Shown here in pieces: positions 25,255-33,233 of a stretch of DNA of 40,406 nucleotides. Position numbers and translations under genes: made by a program. The number at the start of each line of letters is the position of its first letter. Within the stretch, counting starts at the first letter, position 1. The stretch is taken from contig CALCZU010000035.1 of the NCBI GenBank assembly GCA_937903155.1, positions 1 to 40,406 on the forward strand, written 5' to 3'. Under the pieces are notes generated by a model. That model was not told the origin of the DNA. It did not search any database and saw only the letters and a program-made list of their open reading frames with translations. The DNA is from an uncultured Bdellovibrionales bacterium. Lineage in GTDB: Bacteria; Bdellovibrionota; FAC87; UBA2466.

Positions 25255-27690
25255 TTAGATATCCAAGCTTCTTACTTTCAACGCATTTTCTTCAATGAAG
25301 TCACGTCGTGGTTTAACTTGATCGCCCATTAAAACAGAAAAAACGTTATCCGCTTCAACGGCATCTTCGACTTGTACTTGTAAAAGAGAGCGAATTTTCG
25401 GGTCCATTGTAGTTTCCCAAAGTTGCTCTGGGTTCATTTCTCCTAAACCTTTATAACGTTGGATGTGAAGACCTGTTTCTCCGTTTTCAACGACGTAAGC
25501 TTTTAAGAGTTCCGCACTTGTGAAAACTTCTTTTTCCCCATTCGCTTTTTTCACTTCGTACGGAGGTTTTCCAAGACTTTCAAATGAGAGAGCAAGCTTT
25601 CGTAGCTCCTGCAGCTGAGTCGACACCATAAATTCATAAGAAATTTTGGTATGGGTTTTTAGACCATTGCGAGAGGTCACGCATTCTGCTTGGAAGCCAG
25701 CATGCTCTTCGTCTTTAGTAATCTTAAAAGTAAATTCTGAGTTATCTTTTTTATCTTTCAGAATTTTTGCGTATTCTTCGAGGAGAGCTTTCAACTCACT
25801 CTCGGACTTTAAAACTTTCTCGTCTATCTTTTCATCAAAAATAACGAATCGTAAAAGTTCGGCATCCGCTTTTCGTGCAAGAATTCTCATCTGACCTTGG
25901 AACTGAGAAACTTTTCTAAAAATATTTTTTGCCGCGATTTTATCGACTGCTCCGGCTTTAGAAGAAATTTGAAGTTCCTCAAGCGCTTGAGTCAAAACGA
26001 AATCTTCATAAACGCTGTCGTTCAAAAGATATCTTTCTACTTTTCCTTTTTTTACTTTATAAAGCGGCGGCTGAGCAATGTAGAGATATCCCTTATCGAT
26101 GAGGTCCGGCATTTGTCGATAGAAGAACGTCAGCAAGAGCGTTCGAATATGCGCACCGTCGACATCCGCATCCGTCATGATAATGATTTTATGATAGCGG
26201 ATTTTGTTGATGTCGTACTCGGCTTGTCCGATCCCTGTTCCTAAAGCAGTAATTAAAATTCGGATTTCTTGCGACTCGAGCATCTTATCAAAGCGCGCTT
26301 TTTCGACGTTAAGAATTTTTCCTTTTAACGGCAAGATCGCTTGGTGTTTTCTCTCGCGCGCTTGCTTCGCGGATCCTCCTGCGGAGTCCCCTTCCACTAA
26401 ATACAGTTCGCAAAGTGCGGGATCTTTTTCTTGGCAGTCCGCCATTTTTCCGGGCAAACCTCCAAGATCCAGAGCGGATTTTCGTCTTGTTAGGTCTCTC
26501 GCCTTTCGCGCAGCAATTCGAGCACGAGCGCCTTCAATTCCTTTCATTGCAATCTTTTTTGCCGTGCCAGGATTTTCTTCTAAAAAGATTGAGAATCTCT
26601 CATTAATCAAATTCTCAACAAGACCTTTGACTTCGGAATTACCCAATTTTGTTTTTGTTTGCCCTTCAAATTGTGGTTGAGCGATCTTGACTGAAATAAT
26701 TCCCGTCACGCCCTCTCGAATATCTTCTCCCGTAAGCGCTTCGCCTAAGTCCTTACTTAAATTATTCGATTCAATATATTTATTTACACAACGAGTGAGT
26801 GCTGTCTTAAAGCCCGCTAAGTGTGTGCCACCTTCGATGGTGTTAATGTTATTAGCAAACGTAAAAATGTTTTCTTTGTAGCTATCATTCCATTGCATCG
26901 ACAGCTCGAGAGAAATTCCTTTTGTTTCCGCATAAAAATAAACGGGTTCGTCGTGAAGTTTCGTCTTCGAACGATTTAAATATTCAACAAAAGATTTGAT
27001 CCCGCCATCGGAGTGAAATTCAAGATTCTTCTCGGTCCGTTCATCTATCAAGGTGATATGAATTCCGCGATTTAAGAAAGCCAATTCTCTCAGACGATTT
27101 GAAACCGTATCAAAATTGAACTCGGTCGTTTCAAAAACTTGCGCATCTGGTTTGAAATGAACCGTTGTTCCCGTCTTGGTACTGACTCCCATTTCAGCAA
27201 CAGGAGCGACTGGCGTTCCTCGAACATATTTTTGTTCGTAAACTTTATTGTTTCTTTTGACTTCGACTCGAACCGTTTCAGAAAGCGCGTTGACGACGGA
27301 AATTCCAACTCCGTGCAAACCACCAGAAACTTTGTAAGCGTCGTTATCAAATTTTCCACCGGCGTGAAGAACTGTGAGTACGACTTCTAAAGCAGATTTG
27401 CCTTCACTTTTGACAATATCAACTGGAATTCCTCGACCATCATCTTCTACGGTGATCGAATTATCGACGTGAATAGAAACTTTAATATGCTTTGCATGAC
27501 CTGCCATCGCTTCGTCGATGGAGTTATCAACCACTTCCCAAATCAGATGATGAAGGCCACGGATTCCCGTATCGCCGATATACATCCCGGGACGTTTTCT
27601 AACCGCTTCAAGCCCTTCTAAAACTTGGATGGCATCTGCGCCATAGGCGTTCGATTTCTGTTCTGAAGTCTCTTCATTTTCGACGGGCAT
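25255..27690 (-). CDS. gyrB: DNA gyrase subunit B
   Basis: An 811-residue GyrB of the long proteobacterial type. The GHKL ATPase site shows EVVDNSIDEAMAG, DDGRGIP and GGLHGVGISVVNALS; the TOPRIM metal site shows EGDSAGGSA and DADVDGAHIRTLLL; the C-terminal RYKGLGEMNPEQLWETTMDP closes the protein. An insertion of some 160 residues between the TOPRIM parts and the C-terminus matches E. coli-type GyrB (804). GGAGAG stands just before the ATG. Upstream an 81-bp gap with array 2 takes the place where recF usually sits. Confidence 0.98.
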   Translation of the reverse strand: MPVENEETSEQKSNAYGADAIQVLEGLEAVRKRPGMYIGDTGIRGLHHLIWEVVDNSIDEAMAGHAKHIKVSIHVDNSITVEDDGRGIPVDIVKSEGKSALEVVLTVLHAGGKFDNDAYKVSGGLHGVGISVVNALSETVRVEVKRNNKVYEQKYVRGTPVAPVAEMGVSTKTGTTVHFKPDAQVFETTEFNFDTVSNRLRELAFLNRGIHITLIDERTEKNLEFHSDGGIKSFVEYLNRSKTKLHDEPVYFYAETKGISLELSMQWNDSYKENIFTFANNINTIEGGTHLAGFKTALTRCVNKYIESNNLSKDLGEALTGEDIREGVTGIISVKIAQPQFEGQTKTKLGNSEVKGLVENLINERFSIFLEENPGTAKKIAMKGIEGARARIAARKARDLTRRKSALDLGGLPGKMADCQEKDPALCELYLVEGDSAGGSAKQARERKHQAILPLKGKILNVEKARFDKMLESQEIRILITALGTGIGQAEYDINKIRYHKIIIMTDADVDGAHIRTLLLTFFYRQMPDLIDKGYLYIAQPPLYKVKKGKVERYLLNDSVYEDFVLTQALEELQISSKAGAVDKIAAKNIFRKVSQFQGQMRILARKADAELLRFVIFDEKIDEKVLKSESELKALLEEYAKILKDKKDNSEFTFKITKDEEHAGFQAECVTSRNGLKTHTKISYEFMVSTQLQELRKLALSFESLGKPPYEVKKANGEKEVFTSAELLKAYVVENGETGLHIQRYKGLGEMNPEQLWETTMDPKIRSLLQVQVEDAVEADNVFSVLMGDQVKPRRDFIEENALKVRSLDI

Positions 27691-27715
27691 CGTCTCTCCG
27701 CAATCTCAAGCTGTA

Positions 27716-27781
27716 ATCAATCTTTGATCAACCTCTGATCAACAAGCGATCAACCACTAATCATCCGTTAATCAAATCCGC
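27716..27781. repeat. 11-bp-period ATCAAC array 2 between gyrB and dnaN
   Basis: Six units start at 27716, 27727, 27738, 27749, 27760 and 27771, each exactly 11 bp after the last: ATCAAT, ATCAAC, ATCAAC, ATCAAC, ATCATC, ATCAAA. The last one contains the dnaN stop codon (complement of TCA 27772-27774). The 9-mer TGATCAACA at 27736-27744 differs in one base from the TTATCAACA boxes of oriC. Confidence 0.9.
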
Positions 27782-28908
27782 ATCGGCATCACAACACTGA
27801 TGTGCGTTCCTTTTTCTGAACGAATCACTCCAGGGTTCTGCTTTCCCCGAATCTCAAAAAATACTTTATCGCCTTCCATACTGGAAACAGCGTCGATCAA
27901 ATACTTCGAGTTGAACCCGATTTTGAGTTCTTCCCCTTCGTATTCAACCCCAATTTCTTCCTTAGCGTCCCCGAGTTCCGGGCTTTGACTGGATAACTGG
28001 AGTATCCCTTGAGATAGAGCGAACGTAAGACTACGGGATTTATCTGAAGACATCAAAGAAATTCGTTTTAAAGAAGCTAAAAAGGAATCTCGATCGAGTT
28101 CGATGCCTTTGGGAGAATTCTCAGGAATTATTCTTCGATAATCAGCGTATTTACCTTCAATCAAACGCATCGAAAGAAAAATATTTTCGCGTTTCACAAA
28201 AAGCATCTTGCCTTTGATCGCGACAAAGAAATCGTCCTTGCCTTCAGACAGCAGTCTTCGAAGTTCATTCAAACCTTTTCGAGGAACGATAATTCCCTCG
28301 CGAAACAAACTCCAACCGTTGTCGTCAAAAAGCGCTTCCGGATTGTCGACGAGAGATAGACGATGTGCGTCAGTTGCCACCATGCGAAAAACTCTTTTCT
28401 TCGTCGAGTCTTCTAAGGCTTCAAAAAATACCCCATTCAAGTGGTACCGTGCTTCGTCTGTAGAAGCCGCATAAAGAGTTTTATCTAGCATCGCTACAAC
28501 GGTTGAACCGTTCATTCGAACAAACTGATCTGGATTTTCGGTTGAAAACCCTGGAACTTCGGGAAAATCCTCAGCGGGAAGTCCTACGATATTAAAAACA
28601 GATTTCTTTGCCGTAATCTCAAGTCTTGAGTTTTCTCGAGTCTGAAAATGGATCTCAGTGTCAGGAAGTTCGCGAACAATGTCGAGTAAACTCCGTGCCT
28701 TTACCGTAATAGCCCCTTTTTCGGCCGTGGTTGCCTTCAGGATGCTCTGGATTCCAACTTCGAGGTCTGTGGCTGAAAGAGCGAGTCCGTTCAAATCCGT
28801 CTTTAAGAGGGCATTAGAAAGAATGGGCATTGTTGTTCGCCGCTCGACTACATTCTGCACTCTTTGCAGTCCTAATAACATTTCTGACTTTGAAATAGAA
28901 AATTTCAT
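27772..28908 (-). CDS. dnaN: DNA polymerase III beta sliding clamp
   Basis: A 378-residue beta clamp; the dimer ring encircles DNA and tethers the replicative polymerase. The start MKFSISKSEMLLGLQRVQNVVERRTTMPIL and the end VMPMRI are typical, and three clamp domains of about 120 residues fit the length. ATG is preceded by GGGGAAGG. It lies directly left of oriC, downstream of dnaA. recF, which commonly follows dnaN, is absent here. Confidence 0.98.
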   Translation of the reverse strand: MKFSISKSEMLLGLQRVQNVVERRTTMPILSNALLKTDLNGLALSATDLEVGIQSILKATTAEKGAITVKARSLLDIVRELPDTEIHFQTRENSRLEITAKKSVFNIVGLPAEDFPEVPGFSTENPDQFVRMNGSTVVAMLDKTLYAASTDEARYHLNGVFFEALEDSTKKRVFRMVATDAHRLSLVDNPEALFDDNGWSLFREGIIVPRKGLNELRRLLSEGKDDFFVAIKGKMLFVKRENIFLSMRLIEGKYADYRRIIPENSPKGIELDRDSFLASLKRISLMSSDKSRSLTFALSQGILQLSSQSPELGDAKEEIGVEYEGEELKIGFNSKYLIDAVSSMEGDKVFFEIRGKQNPGVIRSEKGTHISVVMPMRI

Positions 28909-28972
28909 GCGACCTTCCCCAAAGCTGCTCTCTTATTCTTTTTTGTATTTACTATATATATATCTATATTAC

Positions 28973-28988
28973 TAGTAGTAGTAGTTAG
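28973..28988 (+). promoter_or_regulatory. DnaA-trio array of the unwinding element
   Basis: TAG repeats at 28973, 28976, 28979 and 28982, then T and TAG at 28986, followed three bases later by a DnaA box (28992-29000). DnaA-trios are defined as 3'-GAT-5' triplets running from a DnaA box into the AT-rich unwinding region, exactly this geometry. Confidence 0.75.
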
Positions 28989-28991
28989 CAC

Positions 28992-29000
28992 TGTTGATAA
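28992..29000 (-). promoter_or_regulatory. DnaA box next to the trio array
   Basis: TGTTGATAA, the complement of TTATCAACA, the box form repeated at 29101-29166. It lies between the trios and the rest of oriC. Confidence 0.75.
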
Positions 29001-29043
29001 GTTAATAACTCAGTTAAATATTTAATATCTATTACGATTGATC

Positions 29044-29096
29044 TGTGGATAACCCTGTGGATATCGCTGTGGATAACTTTTCAAAACTGTGGATAA
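29044..29096 (-). promoter_or_regulatory. DnaA box cluster 1 (TGTGGATAA type)
   Basis: Four boxes in one orientation: 29044-29052, 29056-29064 (last base T), 29068-29076 and 29088-29096. Three are perfect complements of the consensus TTATCCACA. Start spacings are 12, 12 and 20 bp. Confidence 0.93.
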
Positions 29097-29100
29097 CGAG

Positions 29101-29166
29101 TTATCAACAAGTTATCAACAGTAGACTAACAGGTTATCAACAGACTTATTAACAGAGTTATCAACA
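29101..29166 (+). promoter_or_regulatory. DnaA box cluster 2 (TTATCAACA type)
   Basis: Five boxes in the opposite orientation: 29101-29109, 29112-29120, 29134-29142, 29146-29154 (TTATTAACA) and 29158-29166. Start spacings are 11, 22, 12 and 12 bp. They face cluster 1, as in opposed arrays known from other origins. Confidence 0.88.
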
Positions 29167-29228
29167 AAACTTTCCGCCATTTTAGCGTAGTTTAAAAGTA
29201 ACGTATAGTATTGTATGGCAAGTTTTTT

Positions 29229-30524
29229 CTACTTGCTGAGAATACTTTCGAGGGTTGTGACGTAATTCATGATCTCGGGATCTGTTCTCATTGCCGCAGC
29301 GATCTTATTTACGCCGTGCATTACCGTTGAGTGATCTTTTCCGCCCATAAATTTTCCGATATCCGGAAAAGACATGCTTAAGTGACGGCGCAGCAAGTAC
29401 ATACAGATCTGTCGAGGAAGTGAAAGCTTTCGAACTCTTTTTTCAGATTTCATATCCGAGCCGCGGATTGAAAACTGTAAAGCGACTACATTTAAAATCG
29501 ATTCAGGAGTGTTTTGATGGCGTACTTTAGGGGCGATATCTTTCATCACCTGTTGTGCAAGATCCAGCGAAACAGTTTGATTTGTCAGAGAGGAAAATGC
29601 AGCTAGACGGTGAAGTGATCCCTCGAGTTCCCGAATATTTGTCGTAATATGGGTCGCAATATACGTCGCCACATCGTCGGGTAAGTTTAAATGCTGATCG
29701 TCAGCTTTGTTTTTTAAAATCGCAATTCGTGTTTCGGTTTCGGGCGGTTGTACGTCGGCAACGAGCCCCCATTCAAATCGCGTTTGAAGGCGTTTTTCAA
29801 GACCTTCGATGTCCCTGGGATATTTATCAGAGGTAATTACAATTTGTTTTCGAGATTCGTGGAGATAGTTAAAAGTATAAAAAAATTCTTCCTGTGTTCT
29901 ATCTTTTCCAACTAAAAAATGGATATCATCGAGTAAAAGAACATCACAACCGGTGCGATACTTTTCTTTAAACTCGCGCATGCGATCGGTACGAATCGCT
30001 TGAATCAGTTCGTTGGTAAAACTTTCGCTCGTCAAAAAAAGAACTTTTGCCTTATCGTTGTCTTTGCAGATCTGATGGCCAATGGCTTTTAAAAGATGCG
30101 TTTTTCCGAGTCCGGCGCCACCAAAAATAAAAAGTGGATTGTAACATTGCCCCGGTTGTTTCGCGACCGCTTGGCAAGCGGCATGTGCAAATTGATTTGA
30201 ACTTCCGACGACGAACGACTCGAAAGTATACTTTCCATCGAATGGATTTTTAGCTTGAAGATTGTAATAAGAAAAATCTTCCTGTTGTTTTTGCAGGATA
30301 GAATAAGAATAACTCACCTGAGTTTTCTTGAGATCATCGAGAGCTCGTTTCAAAAACGGCTCGCATTTTTCTTGAAAATATTCTTTTGAAAAAGAATCTT
30401 TAAATTTTAATTCGAGTTTTTCGGGCTCTGGCTCTTCGCATTCGATTGTTTGGACAAACGAAGAGTAGGTGTGAGAAGGAAGTTCTTCTTTTAATTTTTC
30501 TAGGATTTCATTCCAAACGGCCAC
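29229..30524 (-). CDS. dnaA: Replication initiator DnaA
   Basis: A 431-residue DnaA. Domain I is residues 1-75; domain II is very short (about 76-95), which accounts for the small size. Domain III has Walker A GGAGLGKT (135-142), Walker B LLLDDIHF and the sensor region LEKRLQTRFEWG. Domain IV ends with the box-binding signature GGKDHSTVMH (about 394-403). The start is GTG at 30524; no in-frame ATG fits. Upstream 230 bp to rpmH carry no further gene. It would bind the boxes just downstream of itself. Confidence 0.98.
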   Translation of the reverse strand: MAVWNEILEKLKEELPSHTYSSFVQTIECEEPEPEKLELKFKDSFSKEYFQEKCEPFLKRALDDLKKTQVSYSYSILQKQQEDFSYYNLQAKNPFDGKYTFESFVVGSSNQFAHAACQAVAKQPGQCYNPLFIFGGAGLGKTHLLKAIGHQICKDNDKAKVLFLTSESFTNELIQAIRTDRMREFKEKYRTGCDVLLLDDIHFLVGKDRTQEEFFYTFNYLHESRKQIVITSDKYPRDIEGLEKRLQTRFEWGLVADVQPPETETRIAILKNKADDQHLNLPDDVATYIATHITTNIRELEGSLHRLAAFSSLTNQTVSLDLAQQVMKDIAPKVRHQNTPESILNVVALQFSIRGSDMKSEKRVRKLSLPRQICMYLLRRHLSMSFPDIGKFMGGKDHSTVMHGVNKIAAAMRTDPEIMNYVTTLESILSK

Positions 30525-30671
30525 GGCAATCTCAGTCCCAAACCCTCGAAAATATTATTGAGGAGATGTTCAGGTAACAAAACGAAAATAGGTTGGCAAC
30601 GTAACAAAGTTATCTGTTGGGGTTGACAGAGACCTATGACCTGTTCCTAGACAAAGGACATCCAGGAAAAT

Positions 30672-30700
30672 TTGACTTGGGGCCCAATCGTTATTATAAG
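30672..30700 (+). promoter_or_regulatory. Promoter of the rpmH-rnpA-yidD-yidC operon
   Basis: TTGACT (30672-30677), a 17-base spacer and TATAAG (30695-30700), one mismatch from consensus in each box. The rpmH ATG follows 55 bases later. Confidence 0.78.
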
Positions 30701-30755
30701 AAGACCCTTTAACCCGTCTGTGCGGGATATATCGAGTGTATTGAGGTTTTAATTT

Positions 30756-30905
30756 ATGAAACGTACGTATCAACCTAGCCAAGTGAAGAGAAAAAGAACG
30801 CATGGATTCAGACGCAGAAACCGCACCCAAGATGGGCGTTTGGTTTTGACCCGCCGTCGTCGTAAAGGCAGAAAGCGCCTTACAGTTTCTATCGGTTCCA
30901 AATAA
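30756..30905 (+). CDS. rpmH: 50S ribosomal protein L34
   Basis: A 49-residue basic protein beginning MKRTYQPSQVKRKRTHGFRR, the invariant L34 opening, and ending RLTVSIGSK. It is too short for a 60-residue ORF cutoff. L34 sits at the 23S rRNA core of the large subunit. It opens the classical origin-side operon with rnpA 13 bases downstream. The ribosome site is a weak GAGG eleven bases before ATG. Confidence 0.97.
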   Translation: MKRTYQPSQVKRKRTHGFRRRNRTQDGRLVLTRRRRKGRKRLTVSIGSK

Positions 30906-30918
30906 GGAAGTAAGGCTT

Positions 30919-31275
30919 GTGGAAAACAAACCTTCCACACTCAGTGATGAGTCTTTTCCTAAAGACTTTAGATTATTAAAGAAAAGAGACTTTTCCTTTC
31001 GTCCTTATCGTAAGCACGATTCGACGCATTTTCTTTTTATTTACGATCAAAAAGGAAGCGGTCGCTTAGGCATTAGTATGGCCAAAAAGGTATTAAAAAA
31101 TGCAGCCCAACGAAACCGAATGAAGCGGCTTTTGAGAGAAAGTTTTCGTAAAAATAGAAACAATTTTAAAGGCTTAGATATTCACGTTCTCGCCAAGGAG
31201 TCTTTGAAGAGAGACTGGAAAACTCTCTCTCTTTCTGATGTCACACGTGAGTTGTCGGAGCTTGTCAGTGCCTAG
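30919..31275 (+). CDS. rnpA: Ribonuclease P protein component
   Basis: A 118-residue basic protein that assists the RNase P RNA in cutting tRNA 5' leaders. The RNR motif is Arg65-Asn66-Arg67 in NAAQRNRMKRLLRE. The start is GTG at 30919 with AAGTAAGG before it. The first about 17 residues are a short non-conserved extension. The stop overlaps the yidD start. Confidence 0.95.
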   Translation: MENKPSTLSDESFPKDFRLLKKRDFSFRPYRKHDSTHFLFIYDQKGSGRLGISMAKKVLKNAAQRNRMKRLLRESFRKNRNNFKGLDIHVLAKESLKRDWKTLSLSDVTRELSELVSA

Positions 31276-31516
31276 GATTTTAAAATTCAGTCTTCAGTTC
31301 ATCTCTCGTTCCCTCCATGTGCTTTTAGGAACGGGCGGAGTTTGTATTTATCAACCGACTTGTTCGCACTACAGTTACGATGCGATTCAACACCACGGAA
31401 TTTTTTTGGGATCGATTAAAAGTTTGTTCCGGATTTTGAGATGTCATCCTTTCGCAAAAGGCGGATGGGACCCGGTTACAGAAATCAGAAATAAGAGAAC
31501 AGAGATTAGAGGATAA
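31268..31516 (+). CDS. yidD: Membrane protein insertion efficiency factor YidD
   Basis: An 82-residue YidD with the family motif YQPTCSHYSYDAI, the RCHPFAKGGWDPV box and an amphipathic N-terminus that attaches to the inner membrane, where it helps YidC/Sec insertion. I chose GTG at 31268, which overlaps the rnpA stop and has GGAG eleven bases before it; an ATG at 31238 would give 92 residues but has no ribosome site. The stop overlaps the ribosome site of yidC. Confidence 0.92.
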   Translation: MPRILKFSLQFISRSLHVLLGTGGVCIYQPTCSHYSYDAIQHHGIFLGSIKSLFRILRCHPFAKGGWDPVTEIRNKRTEIRG

Positions 31517-31518
31517 AA

Positions 31519-33099
31519 ATGGAAAAGCGAACTTGGTTAGCGGTTTTGTTGATGTGTGGAATTTGGTTTGGCTATGTCCAGTTTTTTTCGCCAATTCCTC
31601 CTCCTAAAGCAGCGGCGCCAGTCGCAGCGGCTTCGGCAGAAAAGACAGACGGAAAAAACGAAATTTCGGGCGCTACTTTACCGGCGGATTCTATTTTCAC
31701 AAGCCCTCCTTCTTCTGAAGGGATGAATTATTCTACGGCGAAAATGGAAGTTTCGTTTTCAAAACTGGGTGGGAAAATTCAGCAACTCACTCTAAAAAAC
31801 TATAAAAAGAGTGTTGCGAAAGATGCTCCTCCGATCGAACTGATTGATACGAACACAGCTTACGCGACGGCAGTTTTATTTTCGAATCCTGAGCTCTCTG
31901 ACCTTTCTAAAGCAGAATATCTTTTAGAAACGAAGGGCAGCACGGTCGCTGCTGAGACAAATCTCAAAGGCGTTTTGTTTCAAAAGACCTTTAGCTTTTC
32001 AGATACCGAAAATCTCATTGAGACGGAGTACAAACTTAAATTTCCGACCGATAAAAAAGACTGGGGTTATTTGTTGATGCCCCTCGGTATGAAAGAAGTC
32101 CATTTTGATAGAAATGATCCCATGGCGTCCTGGGAAATCGTAGGTTATCAGAGTGAAAAAGTGACTCGACACAACATCGATTCCGTTAAAGCAGAGGACC
32201 AGATTCTTCAAGGTCCAACAGGATGGTTAGCGTTTGGAAATAAGTATTTCGCGACGGCTATCGTAACGCTTTCGGACATTAATCCGGACATTGTCTTTAC
32301 AAAGAAACAAAACTTTACGGGAGCGTACTTGCGCTATCCTCTCGCTTTGAAAGAAGGTCAAAAAGAGATTACGTTTAAGACAAAAATTTATGCAGGGCCG
32401 AAAGATATCAAAACATTTTCCCAGTTTCCGGGGATGAAAAGATTGGTCGACTACGGAACTTTTGAATTCTTTGCCAATGCGCTTCTCGCCATCCTGAAAT
32501 TCTTCTACGGTCTTGTTCACAACTATGGAGTCGCGATTATTTTACTGACGATTCTTGTCAGAGTTCTCTTTTATCCACTTTCGGTGAAAAGCATGAAGTC
32601 GATGAAGGCGATGCAGAAACTGCAACCTCAAATAGCTGCGTTGAAAGTGAAATATAAAGACGACATGAAAAAACAAAATGAAGAGCAAATGGCTTTGTTT
32701 AAAGCGAACAAAGTCAATCCCGCGGGTGGATGCCTTCCGATGCTCTTGCAGTTGCCAGTCTTTATTGCGCTGTATGCCGTTCTTGGAAATTCTATCGAAC
32801 TTTTTCAGGCGCCTTTTTTCGGATGGATTAAAGATCTTTCTGTAAAAGACCCTTACTACGTTTATCCGGTCTTGATGGGGCTTGCGATGCTTTGGCAACA
32901 GAAATTGACGCCTGCAGTCGGAATGGATCCGATGCAACAAAAGATGATGTATTTCATGCCGCTTATTTTCACCTTCATGATGATCAACTTGCCCTCAGGA
33001 CTGACGATGTACATCTTTGTCAGTACACTCCTTGGAATCGTGCAACAAATCTCCATGAGAGATCCGAAAAACATCACAGCCATAGCGACGACAAAATAA
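31519..33099 (+). CDS. yidC: Membrane protein insertase YidC
   Basis: A 526-residue Gram-negative YidC. One N-terminal helix (about 5-24), a large periplasmic P1 beta domain (about 60-300) and the five-helix core from about 320. Arg348 in TILVRVLFYPL is the conserved arginine of the hydrophilic groove. A cytoplasmic coiled-coil loop (KLQPQIAALKVKYKDDMKKQ) follows, then GGCLPMLLQLPVFIALY and the C-terminal helices. The linker after the first helix is Ala/Pro rich. SD AGAGGA lies in the yidD end. It inserts proteins such as subunit c of ATP synthase. Confidence 0.97.
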   Translation: MEKRTWLAVLLMCGIWFGYVQFFSPIPPPKAAAPVAAASAEKTDGKNEISGATLPADSIFTSPPSSEGMNYSTAKMEVSFSKLGGKIQQLTLKNYKKSVAKDAPPIELIDTNTAYATAVLFSNPELSDLSKAEYLLETKGSTVAAETNLKGVLFQKTFSFSDTENLIETEYKLKFPTDKKDWGYLLMPLGMKEVHFDRNDPMASWEIVGYQSEKVTRHNIDSVKAEDQILQGPTGWLAFGNKYFATAIVTLSDINPDIVFTKKQNFTGAYLRYPLALKEGQKEITFKTKIYAGPKDIKTFSQFPGMKRLVDYGTFEFFANALLAILKFFYGLVHNYGVAIILLTILVRVLFYPLSVKSMKSMKAMQKLQPQIAALKVKYKDDMKKQNEEQMALFKANKVNPAGGCLPMLLQLPVFIALYAVLGNSIELFQAPFFGWIKDLSVKDPYYVYPVLMGLAMLWQQKLTPAVGMDPMQQKMMYFMPLIFTFMMINLPSGLTMYIFVSTLLGIVQQISMRDPKNITAIATTK

Positions 33100-33110
33100 T
33101 AACGTTCCTG

Positions 33111-33220
33111 TCATTGCGCTTGTCCGGCGCAGTGACTACGAAGACGGAAGGAGCCGAAGGCGACGCGGCAACCCTCGCAACTATTAAAATGTAAGGTTGC
33201 CGCGGAAACGACAGTTTCCG
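33111..33220. repeat. Palindromic repeat, copy C (degenerate mosaic) before mnmE
   Basis: It opens with GTCATTGCG like copies A and B, then carries GAAGACGG and GGCGACG segments like the 21.7-kb block. A 10-bp stem CGCGGCAACC (33164-33173) with GGTTGCCGCG (33195-33204) and a 7-bp hairpin CGGAAAC/GTTTCCG (33203-33209 with 33214-33220) lie just before the mnmE start. It may attenuate or shape the yidC-mnmE transcript. Confidence 0.7.
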
Positions 33221-33233
33221 AGATGACTGTTTT

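Larger units (their letters stand above)
28909..29228. other. oriC: Chromosomal replication origin oriC
   Basis: The dnaN-dnaA gap has no gene. From left to right it holds an AT-rich segment (about 28931-28972, TATATATATA core), a TAG triplet array, one DnaA box, a second AT-rich segment (about 29001-29036) and two opposed DnaA-box clusters. Neighbouring housekeeping genes diverge around it. All this fits a bacterial origin; no other cluster of perfect boxes was seen in the window. Confidence 0.93.

Noticed and set aside
26204..26680. 158-codon plus-strand ORF in gyrB
   Set aside because: Antisense to highly conserved GyrB TOPRIM sequence; codons mirror the real frame.
21785..27781. 11-bp arrays as CRISPR
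   Set aside because: Core of 6 bp and spacers of 5 bp are far too short for CRISPR repeats and spacers; no cas genes.
30570..30938. 122-codon minus-strand ORF across the rpmH promoter and gene
   Set aside because: Antisense shadow of rpmH; the plus strand has a clear L34 gene and promoter.
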